From an uncultured Lachnospiraceae bacterium (GTDB lineage: Bacteria; Bacillota; Clostridia; Lachnospirales; Lachnospiraceae): a stretch of DNA of 64,000 nucleotides. The stretch covers positions 1-64,000 of the forward strand of contig CAOKOL010000001.1 of NCBI GenBank assembly GCA_948470335.1. Reading direction: 5' to 3'. A program made the translations under genes and the position numbers. Positions 16,565-24,922 of this stretch are shown one piece after another; positions within the stretch are counted from its first letter, which is position 1, and each line of letters begins with the position of its first letter. The notes under the pieces were generated by a model, which did no database searches, had not been told where the DNA came from, and saw only the letters and a list, made by a program, of their open reading frames with translations.

Positions 16565-17653
16565 ATGAAAATGACATTTCGTTGGTATGGCTCCGAAAGC
16601 GACAGCGTCACACTGAACCAAATCCGACAGATTCCCGGTATCAGCGGGCTGATGGGTGTTTTAAATGATAAGGCGGCCGGAGAAGTATGGAGTGAAAGGG
16701 AAATCAGCGCCTATATGAATGAGGTTCACAGCGCCGGTCTGGAATGTGAAGTGATCGAATCGGTTAATGTTCACGAAGACATTAAACTGGGATTGCCCTC
16801 CCGGGATCAATATATCGAAAATTACCGCGTAACCATCCGCAACCTGTCCAAATACGGCGTAAAAGTCATTGTCTACAATTTTATGCCCGTTTTTGACTGG
16901 CTGCGCACCGATCTGGCCAGGGAAATTCCTGAGGACGGTTCGAACAGCCTGTATTTCGATGAGGCAGAGCTGAGAGACTTAGGCCCGCTGGACATTGTCA
17001 GAAACACAATGGAAAATACCAACGGGTTCTCGCTACCCGGCTGGGAACCGGAAAGACTGGAAGAACTGGAAGCTACCCTGGCCCGATATCATTCTGTCTC
17101 TCCTGACGACCTGCTGAAAAATTTAAAATATTTTCTGGAAGGCATCATGCCCGTCTGCGGGGAATGCGGCGTAATCATGGCCTGTCATCCCGACGATCCG
17201 GCCTGGCCCATTTTCGGACTCCCCCGGATTGCTCACAGCAGGGAAGGACTTGACAAAATCATACGGCTTCACGACTCTACTTGCAACCGCCTCTGCCTGT
17301 GCGCCGGCTCTCTCGGCTCCAACCCCGCCAATGACATTCCGGCCATGATCCGGCATTTCGGCAAAATGAACCGCGTCGGCTGTCTCCATATCCGCAATAT
17401 CAAACATCTGGGGCACCATAGATTTCGGGAAGCCGCTCACCTGTCTTGCGCAGGCGATCTGGATTTATTCGAGATCATAAAAGCCGTCCATGACACCTGT
17501 CCCGATACCTACATCCGCCCTGACCACGGCAGAATGATCTGGGGTGAAATCGGACGCCCGGGCTACGGACTGTATGACAGGGCGCTGGGCGCCGCCTACT
17601 TAAACGGCCTGTGGGAAGCCGTCAGCAAGTCACGGACGACAGACGCCACATAA
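16565..17653 (+). CDS. uxuA: Mannonate dehydratase
   Basis: Dehydrates D-mannonate to 2-keto-3-deoxygluconate. 362 residues, a typical length. UxuA landmarks are FRWYG at the start, [25 protein letters not shown] (about residues 206-215), [15 protein letters not shown] and [13 protein letters not shown]. Metal ligands (His, Cys, His, Asp) fall in these blocks. CAGGAGGAAATGA precedes the ATG. It is divergent from eda-kdgK and shares their operator region, so the three steps from mannonate to KDPG cleavage are probably co-regulated. No uxuB lies nearby. Confidence 0.94.
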   Translation: MKMTFRWYGSESDSVTLNQIRQIPGISGLMGVLNDKAAGEVWSEREISAYMNEVHSAGLECEVIESVNVHEDIKLGLPSRDQYIENYRVTIRNLSKYGVKVIVYNFMPVFDWLRTDLAREIPEDGSNSLYFDEAELRDLGPLDIVRNTMENTNGFSLPGWEPERLEELEATLARYHSVSPDDLLKNLKYFLEGIMPVCGECGVIMACHPDDPAWPIFGLPRIAHSREGLDKIIRLHDSTCNRLCLCAGSLGSNPANDIPAMIRHFGKMNRVGCLHIRNIKHLGHHRFREAAHLSCAGDLDLFEIIKAVHDTCPDTYIRPDHGRMIWGEIGRPGYGLYDRALGAAYLNGLWEAVSKSRTTDAT

Positions 17654-17727
17654 CACACCATTTCCGCGTCAGTGACCTCCGGAACTTACCCTCCGGGCAG
17701 TTGAAAAACCGTCCGGTCGGCTTCCTA

Positions 17728-17756
17728 TTGACGTTTACCCTTCAATCCTGTATACT
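17728..17756 (+). promoter_or_regulatory. Promoter of the plus-strand GntR gene
   Basis: TTGACG (17728-17733), a 17-base spacer and TATACT (17751-17756), 41 bases before the ATG. Strong match. Confidence 0.7.
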
Positions 17757-17796
17757 CAAGGCGAAGCAAGATTCTTATACATTTTCGGGAGGATAT

Positions 17797-18474
17797 ATGA
17801 CATTGCGCTTGTCAGATCGTTTGCCCAGAGAAAGCGGCCGGGATTACGCGCTGCGCATATTAAAAGAAAATATCATCAGCCTGGACCTGGCTCCGGGCAG
17901 CCTGGTCAGTGAGAGCGAACTGGCCGCGGAGCTGGGGCTGTCCAGAACGCCCGTCCGGGAAGCGCTGATTGAGCTGTCAAAAGTAAGAATTGTGGAGATC
18001 ACCCCTCAGAAGCCCAGTATGATCGCCCGCATCGATTACGGTCTGGTGGAAGAGGCTCGCTTTCTGCGGGAAATACTGGAATGTGCCGTGGTGGAGCTGG
18101 TCTGCCGGATGGCTTCCCCTCAGGATATCCGACGGCTGGAGGAGACAATCCGGCTGCAGCTTTTCTATCTGGAACACAGCGTTTCCGAACAACTGATGCT
18201 GATGGACGACCAGTTTCACCGTATGCTTTTCGACATGGCCCAAAAACCCCAGCTATACGCGCTGCTACAAAATTTCTCAATTCATTTCGACCGCGTGCGC
18301 AGAATGGCACTGGAAAGCGTAAAAGAACTGAAAATCGTAGAGGACCACTCCGCGATCCTGAATGCCATCCGGGATAACCGGCCCCAGGAGGCCCGGGAGC
18401 TGATGAAACTGCATTTAAGCCGTTGTCAGGTAGACGCGGCTGCGATCCGCGAGAAATATCCCGGATATTTTTAA
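17797..18474 (+). CDS. GntR family (FadR/FCD) transcriptional regulator 1
   Basis: 225 residues. An N-terminal winged helix (about 10-75) includes SESELAAELGLSRTPVREAL, the GntR recognition region. A C-terminal all-helical FCD domain (about 85-220) includes the metal-binding positions in DDQFHRMLF and the later HSAIL and MKLHL histidines. FCD regulators respond to small acids such as uronates and aldonates. I chose ATG 17797 for GGGAGGAT just upstream and the promoter at 17728; a longer in-frame opening from 17611 would start inside uxuA. Its stop overlaps that of the convergent second GntR gene. Confidence 0.9.
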   Translation: MTLRLSDRLPRESGRDYALRILKENIISLDLAPGSLVSESELAAELGLSRTPVREALIELSKVRIVEITPQKPSMIARIDYGLVEEARFLREILECAVVELVCRMASPQDIRRLEETIRLQLFYLEHSVSEQLMLMDDQFHRMLFDMAQKPQLYALLQNFSIHFDRVRRMALESVKELKIVEDHSAILNAIRDNRPQEARELMKLHLSRCQVDAAAIREKYPGYF

Positions 18475-19181
18475 TCCTCCGGGGTATTTTTCCGGTTAAA
18501 CTCCCGCACTCGTTCAATTACCAGCGTATCATGCTTATCCATCAGAAAAGAAGCCTCCTCCGATTTATGGCGGATAATGCATTCAATGATGGCACCGTGG
18601 TAAAAATTGGAATCGATATCCTCTCCCTGGCTGATCAGGAACGTTTTCATTTCATTGGTCAGAATATTCTGAATCAGCTCTTCCATCGTGATAAACAGCC
18701 GGTTTTTGGATGCTCTGACCAGTTCCATGTGAAGAGTTGTATTCATCATCCACTGTTTTTCCGGGTCAGAGGCGCTCTGCTTAAACCGCCTGCTGGCCGC
18801 TTTCAACTGGCTGATTGCGTTTTCATCCGCGTTCTGAGCTGCCAGCCCGACAGCCTGTACCTCAATGGCCTTGCGGAATTCCAATATGTCAATCAAATCA
18901 TTTTTCTCAAAAAGAACCGTGGGAATCAGCATATTCAGATATACATCCGACCCAATCTCCCTGACATAACTGCCGCCGCCATGGCGGGTGTCAATAATGC
19001 CCAGCGTGCGCAGACGGTTTAAGACAATCCTGATCGTATTCCGGCTGGCCGAAAACATGTCCTTCAGTTCGTTTTCCGACGGAATCTTATCTCCCGGCTT
19101 GCACTGACCGCTGGTAATCATTTCCAGAATCTGTCCGTACACCTTTTCAGAAATTCCCACATTGCTGTTTGGATGTTCCAT
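18471..19181 (-). CDS. GntR family (FadR/FCD) transcriptional regulator 2
   Basis: 236 residues. The winged helix has IPSENELKDMFSASRNTIRIVLNRL and the wing GGGSYV. The FCD domain starts near residue 90 (DILEFRKAIEVQAVGLAA), with putative ligand histidines in TTLHMELV, FYHGAII and the HKSEEAS region. It is clearly a different paralogue from the convergent regulator, fitting the two operator families in this locus. I chose ATG 19181 because AAAGGAGCG lies just upstream. It has its own promoter. Which regulator binds which operator cannot be told. Confidence 0.9.
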   Translation of the reverse strand: MEHPNSNVGISEKVYGQILEMITSGQCKPGDKIPSENELKDMFSASRNTIRIVLNRLRTLGIIDTRHGGGSYVREIGSDVYLNMLIPTVLFEKNDLIDILEFRKAIEVQAVGLAAQNADENAISQLKAASRRFKQSASDPEKQWMMNTTLHMELVRASKNRLFITMEELIQNILTNEMKTFLISQGEDIDSNFYHGAIIECIIRHKSEEASFLMDKHDTLVIERVREFNRKNTPED

Positions 19182-19218
19182 TTCGATACGCTCCTTTGTA
19201 TTTGATAACCATGAATCT

Positions 19219-19247
19219 ATCATACTAAAAAATACCTTTTCTGGCAA
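19219..19247 (-). promoter_or_regulatory. Promoter of the minus-strand GntR gene
   Basis: Minus strand TTGCCA (19242-19247), a 17-base spacer and TATGAT (19219-19224), 37 bases before the ATG. Confidence 0.65.
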
Positions 19248-19337
19248 TCAAACCGTAAAATATTTCTTCTGCCTGTTCAGCGCTCTTTCATGCCGCGCAA
19301 ACAGGCGCCGCCATTTCCCCGCAGCGCCTGACAAAGC

Positions 19338-19634
19338 TCACGAACCTATGCCGTTCATCCTGTCCAGCTTTTTATTTCTGAAATACAAAACGAAATCGAT
19401 AAATACCATTACCGCATTCAAAACATACACGGCCAGTACCCAGACGCTTACTTTCTGATGCGCTCCCAGCATAATTATTTTTGACAGAATGCCAAAAACA
19501 TACCCCGAAAAGATCAGAATCACAAAAGAAAGGCTCTTTCCCTTTGCCGTTCCGGCAAGGTAAGACTTCCGAATGTTAAGCGGCCAGGAGATGCCGAAGC
19601 AAATTACCATTAACGCTTCCAGAACCTCTGCCAA
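19338..19634 (-). CDS. SemiSWEET/PQ-loop-like three-helix membrane protein (TTG start)
   Basis: About 98 residues with three predicted membrane helices: VLEALMVICFGISWPLNI, SLSFVILIFSGYVFGILSK and VSVWVLAVYVLNAVMVFIDF. Loop 1 has SWPLNIRKSYLAGTAKGKS, close to the PQ-loop/SemiSWEET pattern. Three helices and about 90-100 residues match SemiSWEET sugar transporters, which dimerise. I chose TTG 19634 because GGAGG lies 7 bases before it. The upstream in-frame ATG at 19715 has no site and would add 27 hydrophilic residues. It is the last gene of the ABC importer/URO-D unit. Sugar transport is a family-based guess. Confidence 0.65.
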   Translation of the reverse strand: MAEVLEALMVICFGISWPLNIRKSYLAGTAKGKSLSFVILIFSGYVFGILSKIIMLGAHQKVSVWVLAVYVLNAVMVFIDFVLYFRNKKLDRMNGIGS

Positions 19635-19731
19635 ACCATATCCTCCATTTCCTGGCAGTATACCCTCGAAGTCTCGCTGCGCCTGTTTCCATGAGATTCC
19701 GAGCGTACATGACAATATAATATTTATTCAC

Positions 19732-20766
19732 TCACAGCGCACAGTCCTCCACGGCCCGCATCGCGGCTTTGATATTTTCCACCGGGGTATCCCAGGAGAC
19801 ATAGCCTCCCGCGCTGATTATATGCTTTGTGTTGCCGCCACAGGCTCTGATAAAATCACAGGTATTCTGATAAACCGTATCCGGCGTCCCGTTTCGGAGC
19901 ACACGAACCGGAGACAGATTCCCCGCGATACTGACCTCATTCCGCGTATCGGCCATCGCCTGATACACGTCGATACAATCCCCCGCATGCCACAGCGAAA
20001 ATCCGGCATCCGCGATCCCTTCCGCGATATGGGCCGCATTGGCATCGTTATGAAGCCATCTCCTGGCATTGGGGAAAGCCTGATAAAATTTATCATACGT
20101 GGGCCTGATATAAGTATCAAACATCTCCCTGCTCAAAAAACTGGAAAGGTCGTCAGCCAGCATGATATATCCGGCCTCATGCCCCATAATCCGCTCCTGT
20201 TCCTTCACATACCGGATACTGTCCTCACAGATCCGGTCCATCAGCGCCAGCACCAGTTCCGGATCCTCGTAAATATCCGCGCACAGGTCAGAGATCCCCC
20301 TGACCATGGCCGCCGCGGTAAAGGGCGCAATGACACGGGTCGTCTCCAGTTCATAATCGGCCGGCTTATGAGTGGACATATATTCCATCACCCGCAGACT
20401 CTCCCCCATCAGATTGTTCCCGAAGATGTCGGCCGGAGGCAAAGCCAAAGCTTCCTCCAGCGTTTCTATTCCCGACGGCTTTAAAGAAAGCGCGCCCATG
20501 GAATCCCTTTTCAGCTCCGCCCCATAAGCCGTTCCCTCGGCTACCACGCCAAAATCCGCATACAGAAAACCATAACCGCCGATCCTGTCATAAGCCTGCA
20601 GTTGGCATTCCATCATCGTAGCAGCACTGCCATAGTACTGTGTCATAGATACGCCTGTCACACTGCTGCAAAAAGGGGCGTCGATGAAAAGAAAAAACGG
20701 ATGCTTTTCCAATTTTTCTCCCCGAATGCTCTTTTCCAGACGTTCCTGATATATTTTACGATCCAT
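19732..20766 (-). CDS. Uroporphyrinogen decarboxylase (URO-D) superfamily protein, not HemE
   Basis: 344 residues with the URO-D TIM-barrel layout, for example the strand-end motif WLHNDANAAH near residue 236, followed by GISAGGYVSWDTP-like C-terminal blocks. The superfamily includes HemE and corrinoid methyltransferases. The usual zinc-binding His-x-Cys of the methyltransferases reads His-Asn-Asp here, and no heme or corrinoid gene is adjacent. It follows the ABC permease gene by 22 bases, with AGAGGAGAA before the ATG, so it is probably co-expressed with a sugar importer. Its activity is unknown. Confidence 0.75.
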   Translation of the reverse strand: MDRKIYQERLEKSIRGEKLEKHPFFLFIDAPFCSSVTGVSMTQYYGSAATMMECQLQAYDRIGGYGFLYADFGVVAEGTAYGAELKRDSMGALSLKPSGIETLEEALALPPADIFGNNLMGESLRVMEYMSTHKPADYELETTRVIAPFTAAAMVRGISDLCADIYEDPELVLALMDRICEDSIRYVKEQERIMGHEAGYIMLADDLSSFLSREMFDTYIRPTYDKFYQAFPNARRWLHNDANAAHIAEGIADAGFSLWHAGDCIDVYQAMADTRNEVSIAGNLSPVRVLRNGTPDTVYQNTCDFIRACGGNTKHIISAGGYVSWDTPVENIKAAMRAVEDCAL

Positions 20767-20788
20767 TTCTCCTCTTTTCCGTGCATGC

Positions 20789-21760
20789 TCAGGCTGTTGC
20801 CTGCATCATCCTCCTGATCCGGTCATATACGACGGCAATGATCAGCAGCGCCCCTTTGGCCAGCGTCTGCCAGTAACTGGGCACATTCAACAGCGCCATG
20901 CCGTTATTGATAATACCGATGATCAAAAGCCCCAGCAGCGTTTTTACTACGGATCCTTCCCCGCCGGTCAGCGCAGTTCCGCCTAACAGCACCGCCGTCA
21001 TCACATCCATATTATAGGTATCCGCAGCAGACGGAAGAGCCGCCGAACTGATCCCGGCCAGCACCAGTCCGGCCAGCGCGGACAGAAAACCTGACAGGGT
21101 AAACAGCACCGTAACAATACCGTTTACCTTAATTCCCGCCAGGCGGCTGGCTGCCGGATTACTGCCGCAGGCATAGATTTTCCGCCCGAAAATCGTATTT
21201 CTCGTGACAAAAGATAACAAAAGAAAACACAGGATCATAATAATCACAGCTGCGTTAATACCGAAGATCTTTCCGCTGCCAAACCATTTCAAATGGGGCT
21301 CCGTGATAAAAATCGTGATGCCGTTGGTAAAAATAAACGCGATTCCCCTGACCACGCTCATCATTCCCAGTGTAACTACAATCGGTGCGATCTGAAATTT
21401 CGTGATCAGCAGTCCGTTAGCCAGCCCGAACAACGCGCCGGTCCCAAGCGCCACCAGAACGGCCCCATACCAGACCATATCATAATGAGACACCAATAAC
21501 GCCGCCATACAACTGGACAGCGCCATCATGGCGCCCGTCGTCAGATCAGGCCCCCTGGCGATCAGGGTACAGGTAAACCCGGTAGCCGCGATCCCGATTA
21601 CAGACACGGAGATCAGCATATTCATCATATTTTTAAAGCTGAAAAAATACGGAGATTTTACGCTGAAATACATACAGAGGATCACAATCACCAACAGTAA
21701 GCTTCCGTCGTTCAGGAAGCCTTTCAGTTTTGTCATTGTGCCGGATTTGTTCTGTTCCAT
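20789..21760 (-). CDS. Ribose-type (RbsC family) sugar ABC transporter permease
   Basis: 323 residues, very hydrophobic, with about 8-10 membrane helices and the family blocks GIAATGFTCTLIARGPDLTTGAMMAL and AVLLGGTALTGGEGSVVKTLLG. It forms the membrane channel of a CUT2-class monosaccharide importer with the ATPase gene 25 bases upstream and the lipoprotein gene before that. GGAGTATT precedes the ATG. The genes around it suggest an aldonate, lactone or related sugar as cargo. Confidence 0.9.
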   Translation of the reverse strand: MEQNKSGTMTKLKGFLNDGSLLLVIVILCMYFSVKSPYFFSFKNMMNMLISVSVIGIAATGFTCTLIARGPDLTTGAMMALSSCMAALLVSHYDMVWYGAVLVALGTGALFGLANGLLITKFQIAPIVVTLGMMSVVRGIAFIFTNGITIFITEPHLKWFGSGKIFGINAAVIIMILCFLLLSFVTRNTIFGRKIYACGSNPAASRLAGIKVNGIVTVLFTLSGFLSALAGLVLAGISSAALPSAADTYNMDVMTAVLLGGTALTGGEGSVVKTLLGLLIIGIINNGMALLNVPSYWQTLAKGALLIIAVVYDRIRRMMQATA

Positions 21761-21785
21761 ATTAATACTCCTTCCCCAAAAATAA

Positions 21786-23282
21786 TTATTTCAGATATTT
21801 GGCTACGGCATATTTCATTAACAGCGTCTGGGTCGCTTCCTCAGATGTCGCCTCGCCGGTGATTTCGCCGTCGCACATCACATAAATACGGTCTGAGATT
21901 CCCAGGATTTCCGGCATTTCCAGTGAGAATACCAGCACGCCCATCCCTCCCGCGCACAGCTCGTCCAGCAGTGCGTAGATTTCCGCCTTTGCACCGATAT
22001 CAATGCCCCTGGTAGGCAGATTCATAATCAGCAGATCCACGTCGTTGCTGAGCCAGCGCGCGATCAGCACCTTCTGCTGATTACCGCCGCTCAGCGAAGA
22101 AATCCTCTGCTCCACTCTTCCAAATCTCACATTCAGCTTTTTTACCCATTTATCAAAAGCTTCCCGCTCTTTCCGTTTGCTCATAACGCCCGCGGGACCT
22201 GCGTAACGTTTCAGGCTGACCGCAGAAACATTCTCCATCACATTCAGATTCCCAAACAACCCGTCTGCTTTTCTGTCCTCGGTAATATAGCCAATCCCCG
22301 CCCGGCAGGCATCCGCCGGCGCCTTCATCCGCAGGGTTTGGCCTTTATAACAGATTTCTCCCGACCTGATACGGAGACTGCCAAACAGGGCATCCGCCAA
22401 CTGGGACTGTCCAGCGCCCATCAGCCCGTAAACGGAGACAACCTCGCCTCTGCGCACTTTCAGACTGATATGACGTACCTGCTCATCCACACACAAATTC
22501 TTTGTCTCCAGCAGCACCTCTCCGGGCATATGCTTGCTGTGAACATACATCTCTGTCAGTTCTCGCCCCACCATCATCTCCACCAGCCGGTCATTGGAAA
22601 CCTCTTTGGTATTCACGGTTCCCACCGTACAGCCACCCCGAAGCACCGTGATCCGATCCGTCAGTTCAAACTGTTCGGACAGCCGATGTGAAATAATAAT
22701 GATGGAAGCGCCGTTATCCCTCATTCTACGGATCAGTTGAAACAATTTCACAGTCTCCTGATCATTGAGAGCGGCTGTGGGTTCGTCCATAATCAGCACC
22801 CGGCAGTTTTTCCGCATGGTCTTCGCGATTTCTACAATCTGCTGCTGCGCCACAGAGATATCCGAAGCCCGTCTGTTTACGTCAATATCCTCCCCAAGCT
22901 GCTCCAGGATTCTCCGGGCCTCTGCGTTCATCGCTTTCCTGTCGATGGTCCCGAATCGATTTCTGGGATAATCTCCAATACATATGTTCTCAGCCACACT
23001 CAATGTTTTTACAAGATTAAATTCCTGATAAATAATACGAATGCCGTAGTTCAGCGAGTCTGTGGGGTCTTTCAGCCTGATCGGACTGCCTTCAAACCTT
23101 AATTCCCCGGAATCCAGTTTATAGTCGCCGGCGATAATCTTCATCAGTGTCGACTTCCCGGCCCCGTTCTCCCCGACCAGACCGTGAATCTCCCCTTCTC
23201 TCAGGTCAAACTCCACATCCTTCAAAACCTGAACGCCGCTGAAAGACTTGCAGATTTTATGAGCGGACAATATGCTGGCCAT
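21786..23282 (-). CDS. Ribose-type (RbsA family) sugar ABC transporter ATP-binding protein
   Basis: 498 residues with two nucleotide-binding domains, as in RbsA/MglA. The N-terminal half has Walker A GENGAGKST and a degenerate signature SVAQQQIVEIA. The C-terminal half has GLMGAGQSQ in place of a normal Walker A and a full signature LSGGNQQKVLIARW. This asymmetry is normal for the CUT2 class. I chose ATG 23282 for the GAGGAGGG just before it. It is the second gene of the importer unit, after a hairpin that may reduce its expression relative to the binding protein. Confidence 0.93.
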   Translation of the reverse strand: MASILSAHKICKSFSGVQVLKDVEFDLREGEIHGLVGENGAGKSTLMKIIAGDYKLDSGELRFEGSPIRLKDPTDSLNYGIRIIYQEFNLVKTLSVAENICIGDYPRNRFGTIDRKAMNAEARRILEQLGEDIDVNRRASDISVAQQQIVEIAKTMRKNCRVLIMDEPTAALNDQETVKLFQLIRRMRDNGASIIIISHRLSEQFELTDRITVLRGGCTVGTVNTKEVSNDRLVEMMVGRELTEMYVHSKHMPGEVLLETKNLCVDEQVRHISLKVRRGEVVSVYGLMGAGQSQLADALFGSLRIRSGEICYKGQTLRMKAPADACRAGIGYITEDRKADGLFGNLNVMENVSAVSLKRYAGPAGVMSKRKEREAFDKWVKKLNVRFGRVEQRISSLSGGNQQKVLIARWLSNDVDLLIMNLPTRGIDIGAKAEIYALLDELCAGGMGVLVFSLEMPEILGISDRIYVMCDGEITGEATSEEATQTLLMKYAVAKYLK

Positions 23283-23429
23283 TCTTTTCCCTCCTCTCAT
23301 AGTTTCGCGACTCCCCTGCCATCCCCATGACCACTCAGGATCTGTTCTTTAGCCGCTTCCAATCTTAGTTAATCCGGTCCGTTGCCGTCCAAACAATCAC
23401 CTGACGCCGCCCAGGCCTGACAGATCTTA

Positions 23430-23479
23430 AAAATCCTGCCGTACCCGCACGGTCGTAACGGCGGGCACGGCGGAATTTT
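23430..23479 (-). terminator. Attenuating hairpin between binding-protein and ATPase genes
   Basis: In the transcript, AAAAT-C-GCCGT-CCCGC arms pair across a 12-base loop with two mismatches, and the 3' arm ends in ATTTTT. It is a likely leaky terminator or 3'-end protector that makes more binding protein than membrane parts. The rest of the 253-base spacer shows nothing else. Confidence 0.6.
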
Positions 23480-23535
23480 GGATACACATATCCGTTACTC
23501 AGATGAAATTCCCGCGCAACATATATGTTTCTGCT

Positions 23536-24654
23536 TTATTCCGGATAATATTCTTTCACCATCTCTTTTGTCAGCGCCACGCTGGAAGGCGACATCTCCT
23601 TATCGCACTCAACGCCGGTATTCAGCCATTCGATGGCTTTGGGAACCAGCTCCCAGCCCCAGTTATAGGCATTAAAATCAATGGTACCCACAAACACGGA
23701 ATCCGGATCTCTTAATGTGGTCAGCGCGGAGATATCCAGCGCATTGCTTACCAGAAGCACATCATCCTGTCTTCCTGCCGCCTCAATGGCCGCCAGCTCT
23801 CCCAGCGCCACATGATCTGCGTTAGTCCAGACCAGAATCTTCCCTTCCGGATGGGCCGTCAGAAAATCTGTCATTCTCTGTCTGGCCACCTCCGTATCGC
23901 CTTCCGTAGAATTTTCAAAAACTTCTACCTGACTCAGCTTTGCCTTTACGCCCTCAATGCCACCCTGGGCACGCTGCTGAAACATAACACCGGACTCCGG
24001 ATATCCCATGGCAAACAGAATATATTCCTCGTCTGCGCCCCATTTCTCTATCGCTGCGTCCGCCAGCATATCACCGGCCATCAGCCCCGTATTATAATTG
24101 TCAATACAATATGATGGGAACTGATAAGACTCTGCCGCCATAGGCACCTGAATGGCAATTCCGGCTATTCCCGCTTCATAAAGCTTTTCACCGATGGCAT
24201 TATTAATTTCCTCATCCTGGTTATACTGGAAATAGAAATCGGCACCCATGGTAATCGCCGTATCACAGTTGGCATTCGCCTGAATAGGGTCAACCAGATT
24301 ATCCAGACATACCAGCTCTACGCCATAATAATCACAGGCTGCCACAAATCCTTCCTGTACCTGAACGGAAAAAGAATTCGCCGCAGACCAGTTGGCATAC
24401 ACAAAGGTGTATTTCTCATTGGGCGTTACATCAAATTTTTCGTACTTGTCCCACTTGCCGTCCGCGGTTCCTGACAGGCTTTCCGTAACGGCCTCCTCAG
24501 TCTGCTTCCGCTCGGTTTCCGTCCGGGCGGCCTGTTCTGTCCCCTGCTGTGTCTCCGCTTTGGAGGACGTCTCTGTTTTACCTCTGCCGGTTCCGCATGC
24601 GGTCAGCAGCAATACGGATAGAACCAGCGACAATAAAATCATTCGTCTCTTCAT
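23536..24654 (-). CDS. Sugar ABC transporter substrate-binding lipoprotein (RbsB/periplasmic-binding type)
   Basis: 372 residues. A signal peptide ends in the lipobox LLTAC (Cys20, lipid-anchored). A Thr/Glu/Lys-rich linker spans about 22-70. Then comes a type I periplasmic-binding fold: YTFVYANWSAANSFSVQ, DTAITMGADFYF, GIAIQVP, ILVWTNADHVALGEL. It captures a sugar-like solute outside the cell for the RbsC/RbsA partners downstream. I chose ATG 24654, with GGGAGATG upstream. Its promoter has the same operator type as the Dabb/dehydrogenase unit. The ligand is unknown. Confidence 0.9.
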   Translation of the reverse strand: MKRRMILLSLVLSVLLLTACGTGRGKTETSSKAETQQGTEQAARTETERKQTEEAVTESLSGTADGKWDKYEKFDVTPNEKYTFVYANWSAANSFSVQVQEGFVAACDYYGVELVCLDNLVDPIQANANCDTAITMGADFYFQYNQDEEINNAIGEKLYEAGIAGIAIQVPMAAESYQFPSYCIDNYNTGLMAGDMLADAAIEKWGADEEYILFAMGYPESGVMFQQRAQGGIEGVKAKLSQVEVFENSTEGDTEVARQRMTDFLTAHPEGKILVWTNADHVALGELAAIEAAGRQDDVLLVSNALDISALTTLRDPDSVFVGTIDFNAYNWGWELVPKAIEWLNTGVECDKEMSPSSVALTKEMVKEYYPE

Positions 24655-24676
24655 CCTGCATCTCCCTTCTCTTTTC

Positions 24677-24767
24677 ATGTTGTGCAACTTATTATATTTT
24701 TAATTCAATGTTGCACTACAAGTTTTGGTGTTAGCATTATTATATCTTCTCCATTTATTAATGTCAA
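24677..24767 (-). promoter_or_regulatory. Consensus promoter with two GntR-like operators for the ABC importer
   Basis: TTGACA (24762-24767), a 17-base spacer and TATAAT (24739-24744), again a perfect promoter. Downstream are ATGTTGCACTACAAGTT (24708-24724) and ATGTTG-TG-CAACTT (24677-24690). The first shares TG(C/T)ACTACAAGTT with the operator at 13987-13999, so one regulator probably controls both units. Confidence 0.75.
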
Positions 24768-24870
24768 CGTAAATATGAAAAATATCCTGTGGAACAAAAA
24801 ACCATTCGGAAAATGCTCCTGACGCATCTTCCGCGCAGGCATGTTTCCAGGACAAAAGACTTTTCGGACA

Positions 24871-24916
24871 TACAAAAAAGCCGCAACAGTTTTATTTCTG
24901 TTGTGGCTTTTTTGTA
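24871..24916. terminator. Strong bidirectional terminator after prfB
   Basis: TACAAAAAAGCC-CAACAG and CTGTTG-GGCTTTTTTGTA pair with one mismatch around an 8-10-base loop. Both strands have A/T-runs, so it can end prfB transcription and insulate the ABC unit upstream. Confidence 0.85.
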
Positions 24917-24922
24917 TGCTTT

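Noticed and set aside
17611..17796. N-terminal extension of the first GntR regulator
   Set aside because: It would begin inside uxuA and before the promoter at 17728-17756. The ATG at 17797 has a good ribosome site.
19635..19715. ATG 19715 as start of the SemiSWEET-like gene
   Set aside because: No Shine-Dalgarno site, and it adds 27 hydrophilic residues. TTG 19634 has GGAGG at ideal spacing and gives the family length.
19732..20766. HemE, true uroporphyrinogen decarboxylase
   Set aside because: Sugar-import operon context, no heme genes nearby, and sequence blocks closer to the wider URO-D superfamily.
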